Of a DNA stretch of 64,000 nucleotides, positions 11,708-22,788 are shown in pieces; the stretch's first letter is position 1, and each line of letters opens with the position of its first letter. The DNA is from Metridium senile (Eukaryota > Cnidaria > Anthozoa > Actiniaria > Metridiidae), in assembly GCA_949775045.1 (NCBI GenBank), contig OX459106.1, positions 436,501 to 500,500 on the forward strand, written 5' to 3'. The position numbers and the translations under genes were made by a program. The notes beneath the pieces were generated by a model, which worked only from the letters and a program-made list of their open reading frames with translations, had not been told where the DNA came from and searched no databases.

Positions 11708-12052
11708 CTAGCTAGAAGACGTATTGTTTACATTTAGCTGCGTTTGCAGGCTTTGATACTCCGTAGGTCGGCTACGTAACTGTTGATACGCGTCGTTACG
11801 TTGATCAGTACTAGTAACGTGTTGAGTACGTATAGGTTCGTACTGTACTGTTGGATCGTGTTCTAATGTTGCAGGGTTCAGCTGCTGATAATGGTCTTGA
11901 TTGGTTTCTCTCTGCTCTGGATTTTCTGGTATTTCATACTCCGCTGCTGTGTTTGATGTGGTGATGGATTGCCTATTCTCGTTACTTGGCAACCCAATTC
12001 GAGGTCTTCTTGCTGGAGAAGTTGACGGTGACGTCATCTCAACCGATGGACA
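11708..12052 (-). CDS. Last exon of a receptor-like gene: cytoplasmic tail with tyrosine motifs
   Basis: A single open exon of 114 codons begins after a CAACAG acceptor (CPSVEMTSPST...) and ends with a stop at 11708. It is rich in Ser, Thr, Pro, Gln and Asn and has no hydrophobic segment. It contains YEIP, YQQL, YEPI, YQQL and YQSL, a spacing of YxxL/I motifs reminiscent of the tyrosine-based signalling or endocytosis tails of immune-type receptors. I infer a cytoplasmic tail. The membrane and extracellular exons should lie at higher coordinates but I could not find them before 17.6 kb, so the gene may be interrupted. The 109-aa version starting at the internal Met is less likely. Confidence 0.5.
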   Translation of the reverse strand, partial: CPSVEMTSPSTSPARRPRIGLPSNENRQSITTSNTAAEYEIPENPEQRETNQDHYQQLNPATLEHDPTVQYEPIRTQHVTSTDQRNDAYQQLRSRPTEYQSLQTQLNVNNTSSS

Positions 12053-12255
12053 CTGTTGAAAAGCATAAAATATATAAATTCATGATACCATGTCACCATG
12101 GATGCAGTCTAAGAAATACAGAGGCTTAATGGTCTAGTGGATTAAAGTCTGAATACTCAAGTTTCATGTTATCTAGCACCGCTGTACAATTTGACAAATG
12201 ACGAATTTGTACAGTGATAATCTCGATTCGTAGTAAATTTAAATGTGTTTTCTAT

Positions 12256-12661
12256 TGGCCTTTACCTAAACGAGCAGAGGACTGGGTACTAGTTTTCTAA
12301 ATTAATCTAATTACTAAATTAATCATATCATTGGAAAGAGCACATCAAGATACACAAGGTTGCAAAGTTTGGTTAAATTTGGTTGAATACTGGGTTAGAG
12401 GCAGTCTTTGAAAACCTTGACAATTTACAAAGAAATGTATGGATTGGATGGACACTGTCCATCCAAACCATACATTTCTTTGTAATTCTTTGGACATTTA
12501 AAATGCTCTCATTTTGTCGCGCGCTATTTAACCTAATGTGCCCAAACTTTGAAACCTTGTATATTTCAATGTGCTCTTTCCTATGATATGCTTAATTTTG
12601 TAATTAGATTAATTTAGAAAACTAGTACCAAGTCACCTGCTCGTATAGGCAAAGGCCAATT
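12256..12661. mobile_element. 405-bp foldback element (near-complete palindrome)
   Basis: TTGGCCTTTACCT... at the left is mirrored by ...AGGCAAAGGCCAA at the right. The arms continue through ACTAGTTTTCTAAATTAATC / GATTAATTTAGAAAACTAGT to a central hairpin around 12430-12485 (ACAAAGAAATGTATGG / CCATACATTTCTTTGT). It has no coding capacity. Confidence 0.8.
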
Positions 12662-13166
12662 GTTTAGCGGTATTATTTTTAAGTGCTTGTCTTAGAGTTT
12701 GTGAATATTTTCACAAAAAATTCGAGGTTTAGACGTTGCAAATATAAATGCGCCTTCTTTCAAATAGTACATCGGTATTCCCTGATAACGTGGTGCCCTT
12801 AAGCATTACATGCAGTAAACCTACGTAAAACTGGACGATGTACATGTATTGCGCACTTCTAGTCTTTTTGAGACATGAATGAATATATCCTTTGCGTTCT
12901 GTGCAAAGAAATAAACCGTTGTATAGAGCGCTAGCGTGGAGATTTCGACAAGTAAATAGCTACTTCTTCAGTTTTCATGCAGCGGATTTGTGTCATCCAA
13001 ATCAATCGCCAGCGTAATTCGCTGTATGCTTGAGCGGTTATCTTATAAACTTTATCTGTACATTCGTCGTAAAGCAACATAAACTTGATCATTATGCTCG
13101 TATATCATAATCCAGCAAAACTATCGCTGATATGCGCGTGAATTTGTATACGGCCTGTATGTAATA

Positions 13167-13307
13167 GATCAAAAACGAGTGCCAGTGTTTGATCAGGGGA
13201 TCCAAACACCGAGAAGTGGATGAAAGCACGAGGCCGCAGGCCAAGTGCTTTTATCCGTTTCGAGGTGTTTGGAGCCCCTGATCAAACACGAAGCACGAGT
13301 TTTTGAT
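13167..13307. mobile_element. Small foldback with GCACGAGG..AAGTGC core
   Basis: ATCAAAAACGAGTGCCAGTG and CACGAAGCACGAGTTTTTGAT form the ends. GTTTGATCAGGGG and CCCCTGATCAAAC form the inner arms. The centre reads AAAGCACGAGGCCGCAGGCC then AAGTGCTTTT. It resembles the cores at 37415 and 38305. Confidence 0.7.
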
Positions 13308-13427
13308 ATGGCTTCTCAAACAATTCACTAAATAAAACATTTTGAACTTTTTATCAAATAATTAGTATCACCCTCTGAGCAAAACATCAATAATATATAA
13401 CATCAACCCAAAACTTTCAACGAATTC

Positions 13428-13492
13428 GTTATTAGCTTAGTTGGTAAATCATTAGAATTGCAAGCCAGAGGTTCCCGGTTCGAGTCACAGGA
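13428..13492 (+). repeat. tRNA-like SINE head (Cys-type anticodon loop)
   Basis: The sequence has an A box (TTAGCTTAGTTGGT), ATTGCAAG (anticodon GCA) and a B box (GGTTCGAGTCA), and is followed by an A-rich stretch. It lacks a matching acceptor stem. It is probably tRNA-derived. Confidence 0.5.
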
Positions 13493-14189
13493 CGTCCAAA
13501 ATAAAATAAAAAATAAATATAGAATAAAAATTAAATGTTAGGCAATTAGTTAGGTAGGTAGGTCAATAAACAGGCATGACAGGTAAAAAAGGAGATAGCA
13601 GTGGAATAAAGAAAAAAAAAGAGTAAATTGGAATGAATGAGAAATTACTTTTAAGCTAATTTATACAGTGTCTTGATCAGTGACTTGATCAGTGTCTTGA
13701 TCAGTGTTTGATCGGTGTATCAAGACCTATGCACGTGACTGAAATACAAAGTTGTAATTGGTCCCTGAGATAATGAATTATTAATGAGTTTGAGAATTAA
13801 AAATATACACCTAATCCAAAAAACATTGTCGGGTCTGCCGCACAGTACTTGCGCCAAGACCGTGAAGGAAAACACAGTGAATATTTTCATGACAGTGATA
13901 AAACAAGAAAATAAAAGTAGGCACAACACTATTTCGTTGAAAAAAGTACCACACTAGAGTGTGAACATGCAAATAAATTAATTACTGATTAGATATAACC
14001 AATATCTTTCACAGTCTATAAATATATACAGCTGTGTTTCAAAACTGACTGACTGAAAAATTGCCGGGATATCGATCCACTACACACTTTTCGACTTATT
14101 ATCGTCTAAAACGTTTATTCCATTTATGTGAATGTATATTATTTACATAAAATACTTAAAATAACATACTTAAAATCTTAAAGATGCTT

Positions 14190-14760
14190 AGTCCGACTTG
14201 AAGCAAGGTAGCGTAAAGCTCGTTAAGAAAGTGTACTTTACGTAAAGTTGGTACAACTTTAAGCTAGGTTTAGGTGCAGCATAAAGCACCTTAACGTCAT
14301 CTTTACGTCTACCAAACATAAAGCTGACGTAAAGGATACCTAAAGCTGTTGTTACAGCTTTAAACTGGTTGTAATTAAGTGCAGCTTAAATCACCTAAAC
14401 GTCAACTTTACGTACCGAGCATAAAGCTGGCGTATAGGATACTGAAAACTGTTGGTACAAACTCAAGCCAGGTTTAAGTGCAGCGTAAAGCACCTTAAAA
14501 GTCAACTTTATGTCTACCAAACATAAAGCTGGCGTAAAGGATACTTAAAGCTGTTGGTACAACTTTAACTTGCTTTTAGTGCAGCTTAAAGCAGCTTAAA
14601 GTCAACTATATACATCGAGCGTAAAGCTATCGTAAAGTTACATATTTACAATTTTTAACAACTACATAAAATTGTTTAGATCCGTATGAAGTTCCACTTT
14701 ACGTGCCTGAGCTTGAAGCCAGATTAAAGGGTTCTTAAAACTCTTTGGACCAAGTTGTCA
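14190..14760. repeat. Minisatellite, about 115-125-bp units
   Basis: There are four to five diverged units built on GTAAAG..., GGTACAACTTTAAGC.AGGT, GTGCAGC.TAAAGCACCTTAA and CATAAAGCTG.CGTAAAGGAT. The short word TAAAGC(T) is repeated throughout. No coding signal is seen. Confidence 0.8.
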
Positions 14761-15039
14761 ACAGCTGTTAATCATATAAACAAAAATTATGTTTATGCAA
14801 AACTGATAACATTTTCGTATTTTACACGTGTTCAATACGATATTTCTCAGTGAAAGTAATCCCTGTAAACCACTGTTATTTATATAATAATATACCTAGT
14901 ATAGTTTGTTCTTAGCTAGATATCAGTGGTGGCATGGTTGGCCGGGAGTTGAGAGCACCGGCTTTTCTCCGATGTGATGGGTTGGAGCCATATATGATTA
15001 TACCTGATAAACGTCAAAAATCAGTACAAGAACCTGTTT

Positions 15040-15185
15040 GTCTTTGTGTTTGGTTATTTGTTTGTTTGTTCGTCTGTTGTTTTTTTTTTTGGTTGCCCGT
15101 TTGTTTGTTTGTTCGTCTGTTTTTTGTTTGTTTGTTTTCCCGTTTGTTTGTTTGCCCTTTTGTTTGTTTGTTTGTTTGTTTCCTA
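15040..15185. repeat. (GTTT)n imperfect microsatellite
   Basis: GTTTGTTTGTTC-type runs occur. Overlapping Cys/Phe/Val/Leu-rich frames are repeat artefacts. Confidence 0.85.
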
Positions 15186-15224
15186 TACGTGCTTCTGTAG
15201 TTTCAGATTGCAACGCACCGCGCA

Positions 15225-15614
15225 ATGGGTTCTGGGTACAAATCTGCGAGTGTAGATTGTCCACTAGGATGTTCTTCGTATGGTCATACATTAGCTAGAG
15301 AAGATGTGATGCACCACTGGAAGCACGTGACTCAGATAAGCGCAGATACTTGCAGTTTTGTGATAATACGCAGGGAAGCTACGCTTAAAGCTGCGCAAGA
15401 AAGGAACAATAAGTTAGCAGATGGAAATCTAATGGATGTTAAGTCTTTATCCCTTTCAGAAAAGAAACGGCAAAAGCTCAAAGCAGTAGACGAGCCGAAC
15501 TTAGAAATCCTTTTTGAGGAAGAGCCTAAAGTGGAATCTGTCGGGAAAAGGAAAAAGAGCCAAAAGTCGTCGTCGTGCCTAAAAGCGAAAAGTTACCTTA
15601 CATTCTTGATATAA
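15225..15614 (+). CDS. Unrecognised 129-codon ORF, possibly a retroelement fragment
   Basis: The frame encodes a charged, lysine/glutamate-rich protein with a Cys/His cluster near its start (DCPLGCSS, then HHWKH) and a basic C-terminus (GKRKKSQK). A +1 frame continues coding-like from about 15575 (PKSEKLPYILDI...). That suggests a frameshifted older gene. It lies 280 bp upstream of a gypsy pol fragment in the same orientation and could be part of the same decayed element. I do not recognise a domain. Confidence 0.35.
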   Translation: MGSGYKSASVDCPLGCSSYGHTLAREDVMHHWKHVTQISADTCSFVIIRREATLKAAQERNNKLADGNLMDVKSLSLSEKKRQKLKAVDEPNLEILFEEEPKVESVGKRKKSQKSSSCLKAKSYLTFLI

Positions 15615-15889
15615 ATCGTCAACAAGTGTGCAAAGATAAACAATCAGATGCTTCATCAACATTGGTAAGTAAGACAGCTAGGGAGAGTACACCCAGAACT
15701 AATGTAAGTGGTTATTACTATGACAAAGGCCTACTAATGTATAGGAAGGTTTACTTAGTAAACAAATGCGGAATGGCCTGTTTTTTTCTCGTTCTCTTTT
15801 TCACATATAACTTACACGCGCGACCTACGAAGTGCATGGTAGCAATGATATGATATGACGGAAGTTACTCTTCTGGGTCACACAATAGG

Positions 15890-16285
15890 AAGGAACACCA
15901 TTAAGCCAAAGGCAGTAAAAGTAGAGGCAATAGAGAGGTTTCCAAGGCCTATGACAAAGATAATAGCCTAGTAGGCTATTACCGTAAGTTTAAACCTAAT
16001 TCTTCTCAAGAGGCAGTCATGCTCACAGATTTAACTAGAGGAGATCAGCCTACAAAAGTAAGATGGTTTTGTGAGGTTGAAAACGCTTTCGTGAGGTTGA
16101 AACAGGTAATTCAAACCTCACCAATACTAAGACCGCCACAGTGGGACAACATTTATATTTTGCAGGTGAAAGCATCGAACCTGTACAGAAGACCATTCAT
16201 CCTCCAGACTGACCATAACCCCCTTGTATGGCTCCAAAAGGTGCAAGATCGAAATACCAAGCTACACTACGTTGAAGTATGATCT
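15890..16285 (+). pseudogene. Ty3/gypsy-type pol remnant (RT end to RNase H region)
   Basis: Broken frames give KPKAVKVEAIERFPRP, then VGYYRKF, then QEAVMLTDLTRGDQPTKVRW and ENAFVRLKQVIQTSPILRPP. Later come FILQTDHNPLVWL and QDRNTKL. These match the order of conserved motifs at the junction of reverse transcriptase and RNase H in Ty3/gypsy retrotransposons. Stop codons, a frameshift near 15970 and a deletion after 16170 (the region before TDHNPL is missing) make it non-functional. No LTRs were recognised. Confidence 0.75.
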
Positions 16286-16499
16286 TACAGGAGTTCGAAA
16301 TGACATTTGAGCACAAGAAAAGGGTCGAACCATCGTAACGAAAATCATCTATGTACTGAGTCGAGCCTTCTACAAGTTTAGTAAGGCAATATTTACTGCA
16401 ATAATTAACATTGTTAACCTTATTTTCCTTATAAGTTATAGTTAGTAATCATTACATTTAGCACTCGTCCTTTCGATACTATTATAATAGTATCGTTTT

Positions 16500-16630
16500 A
16501 AGGGGGGGGGGGGGGGGGAATAAATACAAATAAATATATAAAAAGTACAATGATAATGTTATCAATTAAGATAAAAAATACTAAAAAATATTTGAAAATT
16601 ATATATATATATATATATATTCCTAAGCTA
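16500..16630. repeat. Poly-G tract and (TA)n tract
   Basis: A run of about 17 G starts at 16502. A TA dinucleotide run lies at 16598-16620. The flanks are AT-rich. Confidence 0.9.
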
Positions 16631-16684
16631 GTTAGATTTAAAAATATTGGAAGATTTGCCATTAGAGTACTAGTACAAATGATA

Positions 16685-16772
16685 TACCTGTGAAACGCAT
16701 AATACTAATTAGTACTAAATAGTGCTAATCAAACAATAGAAAACAATAGAATTAGCATAAAATATCACTTTT
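16685..16772. repeat. Dispersed repeat, copy 1 (second copy at 23481)
   Basis: CCTGTGAAAC..., ACTAATTAGTACTAAATAGT, GCTAAT.AAACAATAGAAA and ACAATAGAATTAGCATAAAA occur in the same order at 16687 and 23483, with few differences. Confidence 0.75.
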
Positions 16773-17363
16773 TATAACATAGATAAGTTATAACGCGTGC
16801 TCTGATTGGCTTTTTAGCTATGAACAAAAAATGTCGTGCAACTCATTACGCTTCTTTCGTGCTTAGCAACCTCCCGCGTGCATACTTCGTACTTTCAAAT
16901 TACAGAATAAGCATCACACATAATCACATAACAACAACATACATTCCAGTTTTTTTTTTCTTAAACTTTAAAAATATGATTTTTGTTGCCAGGATTCATG
17001 ATTTTACAAACGAATTAGTTTTTTTTTTTTTTTTCATTTCGACTTTTATTCATTAATGTAATGATTTATTGAATAAACTAGCCTATTAGTTTCACAATCA
17101 TAGTTGTTTAAATTACATCTTTGTCCTTTCTCTTTGATTGCTGTAAAGGAAACATAACGTGTTGATTTTGCTATCGTAGGAAGCCTTTTCAAAGATATAT
17201 GAAATGATGCATGAGAACAAGGTAGAAGAAAACAAGGACAGAAAAGAACATAAAGTAATAGTTACAAAGACGGATAAAGTACAGTTATATTGAAAAGGAA
17301 AAGAGAAGAACACACTCCCCTCCACCTTCCCTCACAAAATGGTAAAAATGGTAGAAAGAGAAG

Positions 17364-17518
17364 GAAGGAAGGAAGGAAAGAAGGAAGGAAGGAAGGTAGG
17401 AAGGAAGGAAGGAAGGAAGGAAGGAAGGAAGGAAGGAAGGAAGGAAGGAAGGAAGGAAGGAAGGAAGGAAGGAAGGAAGGAAGGAAGGAAGGAAGGAAGG
17501 AAGGAAGGAAGGAAGGAT
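17364..17518. repeat. (GGAA)n microsatellite, about 150 bp
   Basis: This is a nearly perfect AAGG tetramer run. Frames reading KEGR or LPSF on either strand are artefacts. Confidence 0.98.
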
Positions 17519-17644
17519 AAATTGATGCATGATAGTATATAGGATGATGAATAGATGAGAAAAATGATTGGATAAATAAAAGGGTGGATACAGGAATGAA
17601 TGCATGGATGGATTGTAATAATTAAGAAGAACAATACCTTATTT

Positions 17645-18962
17645 TCAGCCAGAATGTTTTCCACAATATTCTTCCACCAATACTCCAACGAGTCCATTCA
17701 GTGGTCCCGTCAACCAGCTGGGTAATTTACAGCTACAGATTGACTTGAGATTGGGTACGTACGGCTTAGTAACCGTCATTCCCCACTTACGACGCAATCC
17801 TGCAAATATACAAATATAGTTAATTGTTAAACACATTACGAACATTATATATTTGAAAAGTAACAATCCCTATAGGTGAGCATAGTGTTTAGAAGTGTTG
17901 ATATGCTGATGCTAATTTGCCAACCATTTTAACAATAGATGTTCTAATTTTCTTTGTTCTAATATAACAATGGTTGGTTGTCACTGTACGTCCACCTATT
18001 AAAGACCCATGGCCACTTACCATCATGCACTGCGCGACAGACTGATTTGGTGGACAATGAAAACAGCACATTCAGACATTTTGATATATTTTATGATGTG
18101 AGTGGGTATTTACGCTCTTACTAAATCGTTTAGCGTTTTGTTTTATTTGTTTTCTCGTAATAGCAAGGTGAGCGTTGTGTTTACAAGTGTTGGTATTGTG
18201 GTGATAAGTTGCCTACTATTTTACAATAGATTTCATAATTGTCTTTGTTCCAATAACAATGGTTGGCTGGCAAAATCATGCAAAATACATCACTGTACGT
18301 CTACCTATTAACGACAAATTGCCACCATGTACCGCGCAAAAGACTGAAATTCGTGGACCATGCATGTAAAATCGCACATTCAGACATTTTGATTTATTTT
18401 ACGATGTGAGTGGGTATTGAATTAGGCTCTTACTAAATTGTTTGCCTTTTTTGTTTTATTTATTTTCTCGTAATACGACTGACTGCTAATTAATTATAAA
18501 ACTCAAATCACATTATTTTGATATCTTTTACGATGTGAGTGGGTATTTACACTCTTACCAAATCGTTAAACGTTTTGTTTTATTTATTTTCTCGTTGTAC
18601 GACTGACAGCGAATAAATTATAGCACTCTAATCAAAACATACAACGCAAAGCATGCCGGTAAGTGACCATGGGTCTTTATGGCAAACACGTGCACTACAG
18701 CTCAAATTATATTGGATTAGTATGTAATGTAATGTAATTATATTACCTATCATTATATCAAACGCCGACGCAGCCTATACTAGTTTACTCGCTAGTTTCC
18801 ATGTAATGCAATGTGTTCTTATATAGTTTATGTAGCGCATTTTAAGAAGCAAGGATGACACAGTTGGTTAGTGAGCGGCATTCTGTACGAAAGGTCCCGA
18901 GTTCGATTCCCATTGACCTCGCATCCTTGTTTCAATTACTTTCCTTTCCGTGTAGCTTTAAG

Positions 18963-18994
<32 letters not shown>

Positions 18995-21448
18995 TGGGAA
19001 AAGGCAAGTAAAATGAGCGCACCGTCGGCTCTCGGGACTTCAGACTTAAAATACTAGTCTTCACTATCTTGAATATGCTCAATGAGTATATGTGAGAAAC
19101 ACATTTTAATTAAATCAACTAAGGTCTGCTGAGTAAGCGTTTCGTTGCACTAATTGAGTCGCAATTTTTTTGATTGGCAATTGTCACGTGACAAGGTTGT
19201 TTTTGTTTGTAGTCGTCATACTTTCTTGACCCACGTGACAGTTATTTTTGATCAAGTCGTATTTGCTTCCCATCAATGTCTGCATCTGTTGTTGGGCTCG
19301 CTGTGGTGAGATTTGAGCCGAGCGGTACTTGGAAGTACTAGTGCCATACTTCTGGCGGGTCCAGTCGTAGGTAACACCACTGTCGTCTTTCATTCGGAGT
19401 TTCTATACAAGAAAATCGAAATAATAATCATCATGTTTATAATCATCAAAGGAAATTATTATTATCATCATAATCATCATCATCATCACAATCATCATTT
19501 ATCATATATCATTTGTTATTATCATAATCGTTCTCCTTCTCCTCCTCCTCCTCATGATCATCATCAATCAACGTTATCTTCACCATCATCAATTATCATC
19601 ATCATCACTATCATCTTCACAATCATCATCATCACTATCACCAACATTATCATCCATATCATCTTCACAATCATTATCATCATCATCATCACTATCACTA
19701 TGATCCCATTATCATCATCAACATTAATGATCATAATCATCATCCTCATCTCTATCATCATTAACATCATTATCATTACAATCATCATCATAACCATCAT
19801 AAAAATCATTATTATCATCATCATCAATCATCATGATTATCTTCCATACCATGTTCTCTTACACACACTGCTTACCATCGGACATCTCTATATCATAATA
19901 TTTATCACTATCGCCACCACCACCACCACCATCATCATCACTATTTTCATATATCATTATCATCATCATTATTATCATCCGTACCTTGCAGCTCTCAAAC
20001 CAACAGTCCCGTGTAGATGTAGGTCTTGCATCATACAAGTGGCTCCTTCCATCTTCCATGTACTCCAACACACACTGTTTACCGTCAGACATCTCTAGAA
20101 TCAGACCTGAGTGAGCTATAGAACACCAATTAATCAGCCACTTAAACAATTTAATACTGCGACGTATGACATAGACCTGACGAATTGTCTTGGTAGAGCT
20201 GCAACGACCTATACGAGCAAGAATAATATAAGAAGAGTGTCAAATACATTTTCAAAGTTCTAAATTTCGATAGCGTGTAGTTTATTCTTTAGAATTTGAA
20301 TACAGTTTGTTGAATTTGTCATATCTATATATACACCTAATTGCAATAACATTGTCATATAAAAAAGAAAATTACAAAATAGGAATTAATCAAAAGACAA
20401 AAGAAGAAGTTCAGCTTGAGTAATCTGCTTTTGTCTTTTAATTAATTCCTATTTTGTAATTTTCTTTTTTTATAGCAATTAGGTGTATACTTTTTGAATA
20501 TTTTTATTGCTAATATTTTTGAAAATTGTATCATTGTGACAAAGGAATAAAATTAATGTTTCAATATATTGTGTGATAATGTGTATATTCCTTAAATCAC
20601 TACGAGCTTGTAGTCAAATGTTAAAGAATATATTACGCTTTCGAGGCTGAGGTTGATACATCCTCGGGAACCCAGGGGTATTCTTCTGTCGCTCGTTTCT
20701 CGCTTCCACAACATATACCCCTGGGAACGTAGTCTGTTGGAGCTTGTTCCGGAAGCCAAAATTCAGCTCTTTCCTGATTGGTCGACCTTATTAGGTCGAG
20801 CAATGAAAATAAAGATAACTATTCAAAGAAAGTCGTTAAATAAGTTTGAATTTTGACTTCCGGAACAAGCTCCAACAGACTGCGTTCCCAGGGGTATATG
20901 TTGTGGAAGCGAGAAACGAGCGACAGAAGAATACCCCTGGGTTCCCGAGGATGAGGTTGATAGACCATTTTTGAAATAAGTTGTATCAGATACACCGTAT
21001 GCAATCTTGAAAACAATGCAAACCCATATATGGTATTGTAGGTAAGAAGTAGCAAAAAACTTTGATTAGCGCGCGAGATTTTTTCTTTTTTTAAACAGAG
21101 ATTGCAACAGAACAATAGGCATATCTTAGATATGTATATACATTAAGGATCGTATTTAGACCTCGTCTACATGGATCCGGATACTTTTGAAACCGCATAC
21201 TTTTTGATGCGAATCGGCCTATCGTCCACACGAATCCAGTGAATCCGGTCACCGAAACCGCATACTTTTACTTGAATCCTCCGGATACGCGGATTTGTGT
21301 GGACGCAAATATTTCTATGCGGTTTCAGACGGATCGGATTCGTGTAGACGAGGCCTAAGATTTGTAGTAAATACATACCTTCGGTACGGTTAGGGACAGC
21401 TATCAACACCATCACTGCTACCACCATCATTGCGTTCAAGGTCCTCAT
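17645..21448 (-). CDS. Secreted permuted-papain-like (LRAT/PPPDE-type fold) protein, copy A
   Basis: The exons are 21379-21448, 19985-20208, 19222-19402 and 17645-17799. All have AG/GT borders and matching phases, giving 209 residues. Exon 1 is a signal peptide (MRTLNAMMVVAVMVLIAV). Exon 2 carries a candidate catalytic His in IAHSGLILEM, followed by KQCVLEYM and SHLYDARP. Exon 3 carries YDLIKNNCHVGQE. The last exon reads RLRRKWGM and ends in a Cys-containing tail. A His in an early strand with a later Asn-Cys-His is the arrangement of circularly permuted papain folds (LRAT, PPPDE and NlpC/P60 relatives). The substrate, whether acyl or peptide, cannot be told from the sequence. A paralog lies at 25290-26682. 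Introns hold an (ATC)n array and two MITEs. Confidence 0.75.
17880..18605. repeat. Tandem repeat of about 305-bp units (two full, one partial)
   Basis: Blocks such as AACAATGGTTGG, CACTGTACGTC.ACCTATTAA, TTCAGACATTTTGAT and GATGTGAGTGGGTATT recur at about 17960-18165, 18250-18480 and 18510-18600. It lies in intron 3 of the papain-like gene A. Confidence 0.8.
18848..18925 (+). repeat. tRNA-like SINE head
   Basis: GGATGACACAGTTGGTTAGTG resembles a D arm and A box. CCGAGTTCGATTCCC is a B box. The flanking AAGGATG / CATCCTT could form an acceptor-like stem. The loop CTGTACG would give anticodon GTA. It is probably tRNA-derived rather than a functional tRNA-Tyr. Confidence 0.45.
19425..19980. repeat. 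(ATC)n microsatellite, about 550 bp
   Basis: This is a long imperfect ATC/ATT triplet array in intron 2 of papain-like gene A. It generates the His/Ile-rich and Met-rich false frames on both strands. Confidence 0.95.
20332..20487. mobile_element. MITE of the CACCTA family (short palindrome)
   Basis: TACACCTAATTGCAATAAC at the left pairs with a right end ATAGCAATTAGGTGTA. The arms continue through AAAGAAAATTACAAAATAGG and AATTAATCAAAAGACAAAAG to a short centre. It lies in intron 1 of papain-like gene A. Confidence 0.85.
20661..20951. mobile_element. 291-bp MITE, copy 1 of a two-copy family
   Basis: TCCTCGGGAACCCAGGGGTA is mirrored by TACCCCTGGGTTCCCGAGGA. The terminal inverted repeat is about 115 bp (through CGCTTCCACAACATATACCC and CTGTTGGAGCTTGTTCCGGA). 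TGAGGTTGAT occurs on both sides (20648-20657 and 20951-20960), a possible 10-bp target duplication. A nearly identical copy sits at 51278-51565. Confidence 0.9.
21157..21357. mobile_element. 200-bp MITE with TAGRCCTCGTCTACA ends
   Basis: TAGACCTCGTCTACATGGAT at the left is mirrored by a right end ATTCGTGTAGACGAGGCCTA. Internal GAAACCGCATAC and GCGGTTTC blocks alternate in orientation. It lies between exons 1 and 2 of papain-like gene A. Confidence 0.8.
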
Positions 21449-22063
21449 TTTGAATAACTTTTGCTGCAAACACCAGCTGCTAGCAAAACGAAAATGTTCG
21501 TTTAATAATCATTTGAGATACGTAGGTTCTGTGCAATTTCATTTAGTCTGTATTGTAAATATGTTTTGTAAATCTGTTATGTAGGTCTATAAATTGGTAA
21601 TTAATACGTGCCCAATAAAGCAATTTAAAAAAAATTAACGTTATTTTATTAAGTTAGACGGACATGAAATACATTTTCTGTACTGCGCATGCTCTGAAGG
21701 TGACTGCTAGATGTCTATTTCAAAACATGTCAATAGACGAAATGGCTCGCAAATTAATCCTTGAAACTTTTAGTTTCGGTATTTCAACAATCAAGAGCTA
21801 ATTCTTGTCGAGACCAGGCTAAAACAACAACAAAAACTGCTTACAACTGCTTTTGCAATTATGTCGAATTAATTGAAAATAGTTATTATACAGTATCTAA
21901 TTCTTATCGAGACGAGGCTAAAACAAAGCAAACAAAAAAACAGCTCACAGCTGCTTTCGCAATTATGTCAAATAAATTGAAAATAATAATGGATGGATAT
22001 ACAGTATCCAACCGGATTTTGTCCACTTTCTAAATGTGCCTAAATATCTCAACAATAATCTCC

Positions 22064-22190
22064 ATGTTCTTGACTAGAATAATGATTGTAAGCACCTCGA
22101 TTATTCGTGTTTAGATGTATACCCATATAATATCTACACAATAACCTCCATGTTCTTGAGGAGAATATTGATTGTAAGAAACTCGATTCT
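22064..22190. repeat. Minisatellite of about 87-bp units, inverted relative to 63370-63740
   Basis: CTCCATGTTCTTGA, AGAATAATGATTGTAAGCAC, CTCGATTATTCGTGTT and TAGATGTATACCCATA occur here in one and a half units. They are the reverse complement of the unit in the last introns of the SPRY/NHR/ARM gene. Confidence 0.8.
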
Positions 22191-22367
22191 TTTTTTCCGA
22201 TCGATGCACTACAATATTAATAAAAATACCAAAGAATTAAAAATACAAATAAAAAAATAAATAAATAAATAAATAAACGTATCTATATATAACCTAAAAA
22301 AAGATTGAAATGCTCAAGCGTTCGTATATGATTATCTATTTAATTTATGAATTGAAACTCAGTATCG

Positions 22368-22620
22368 AGTAAACTAGTATAGGCTGCGTCGGTGTTTGAT
22401 ATAAACGATAGGTAATAGAATGAAATTTGTAACACTGTAAAAAATAAAAATAGAAACTAGCGAGTAAACTTGTATAGGCTGCGTCGGTGTTTGATATAAA
22501 CGATATGTAATAGAATGAAATGTGTAACACCGTAAAAAATAGAAATAGAAACTAGCGAGTAAACTAGTATAGGCTGCGTCGGTGTTTGATATAAACGATA
22601 GGTAATAGAATGGTTTTCAT
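22368..22620. repeat. Tandem repeat of about 100-bp units, three copies
   Basis: The unit contains GAGTAAACTAGTATAGGCTG, CGTCGGTGTTTGATATAAAC and GATAGGTAATAGAATG. Related single copies occur at 18753-18800 (inverted) and 48698-48735. Confidence 0.85.
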
Positions 22621-22788
22621 TAACCCGTGAAACACACTTTAGCGTAATATGCTTTATTACACTTTATTACACTTTAACTTTAACTTTGTGTTTTATAATC
22701 ATTTGTTCAATAGCACTATTACACATTAATACACATTATTACTCTTTCCCTATTACACTTTGTTTCACGGGTTAATGAAAACCACTCT
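22609..22788. mobile_element. MITE with GTGGTTTTCATTAACCCGTG ends
   Basis: TGGTTTTCATTAACCCGTGA and its inverse TCACGGGTTAATGAAAACCA bound a 180-bp segment made of TTACACTTTA-type words. Related termini occur at 29243/29897 and near 43130-43365. Confidence 0.8.

Noticed and set aside
13720..13929. Minus-strand frame starting with a signal-peptide-like MKIFTVFSFTVLAQVLCG
   Set aside because: It runs straight into a CACCTA-type MITE end (13804-13835) and has no donor site or further exon, so the hydrophobic start is probably chance.
19313..20149. His/Ile-rich and Met-rich long frames
   Set aside because: They are ATC-repeat translations. The only real coding parts are the minus-strand exons at 19222-19402 and 19985-20208.
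20653..21115. Plus- and minus-strand frames with the peptide [16 protein letters not shown]
   Set aside because: The same peptide appears from both strands because it is encoded by the terminal inverted repeats of a MITE. It is also seen in the copy at 51266.
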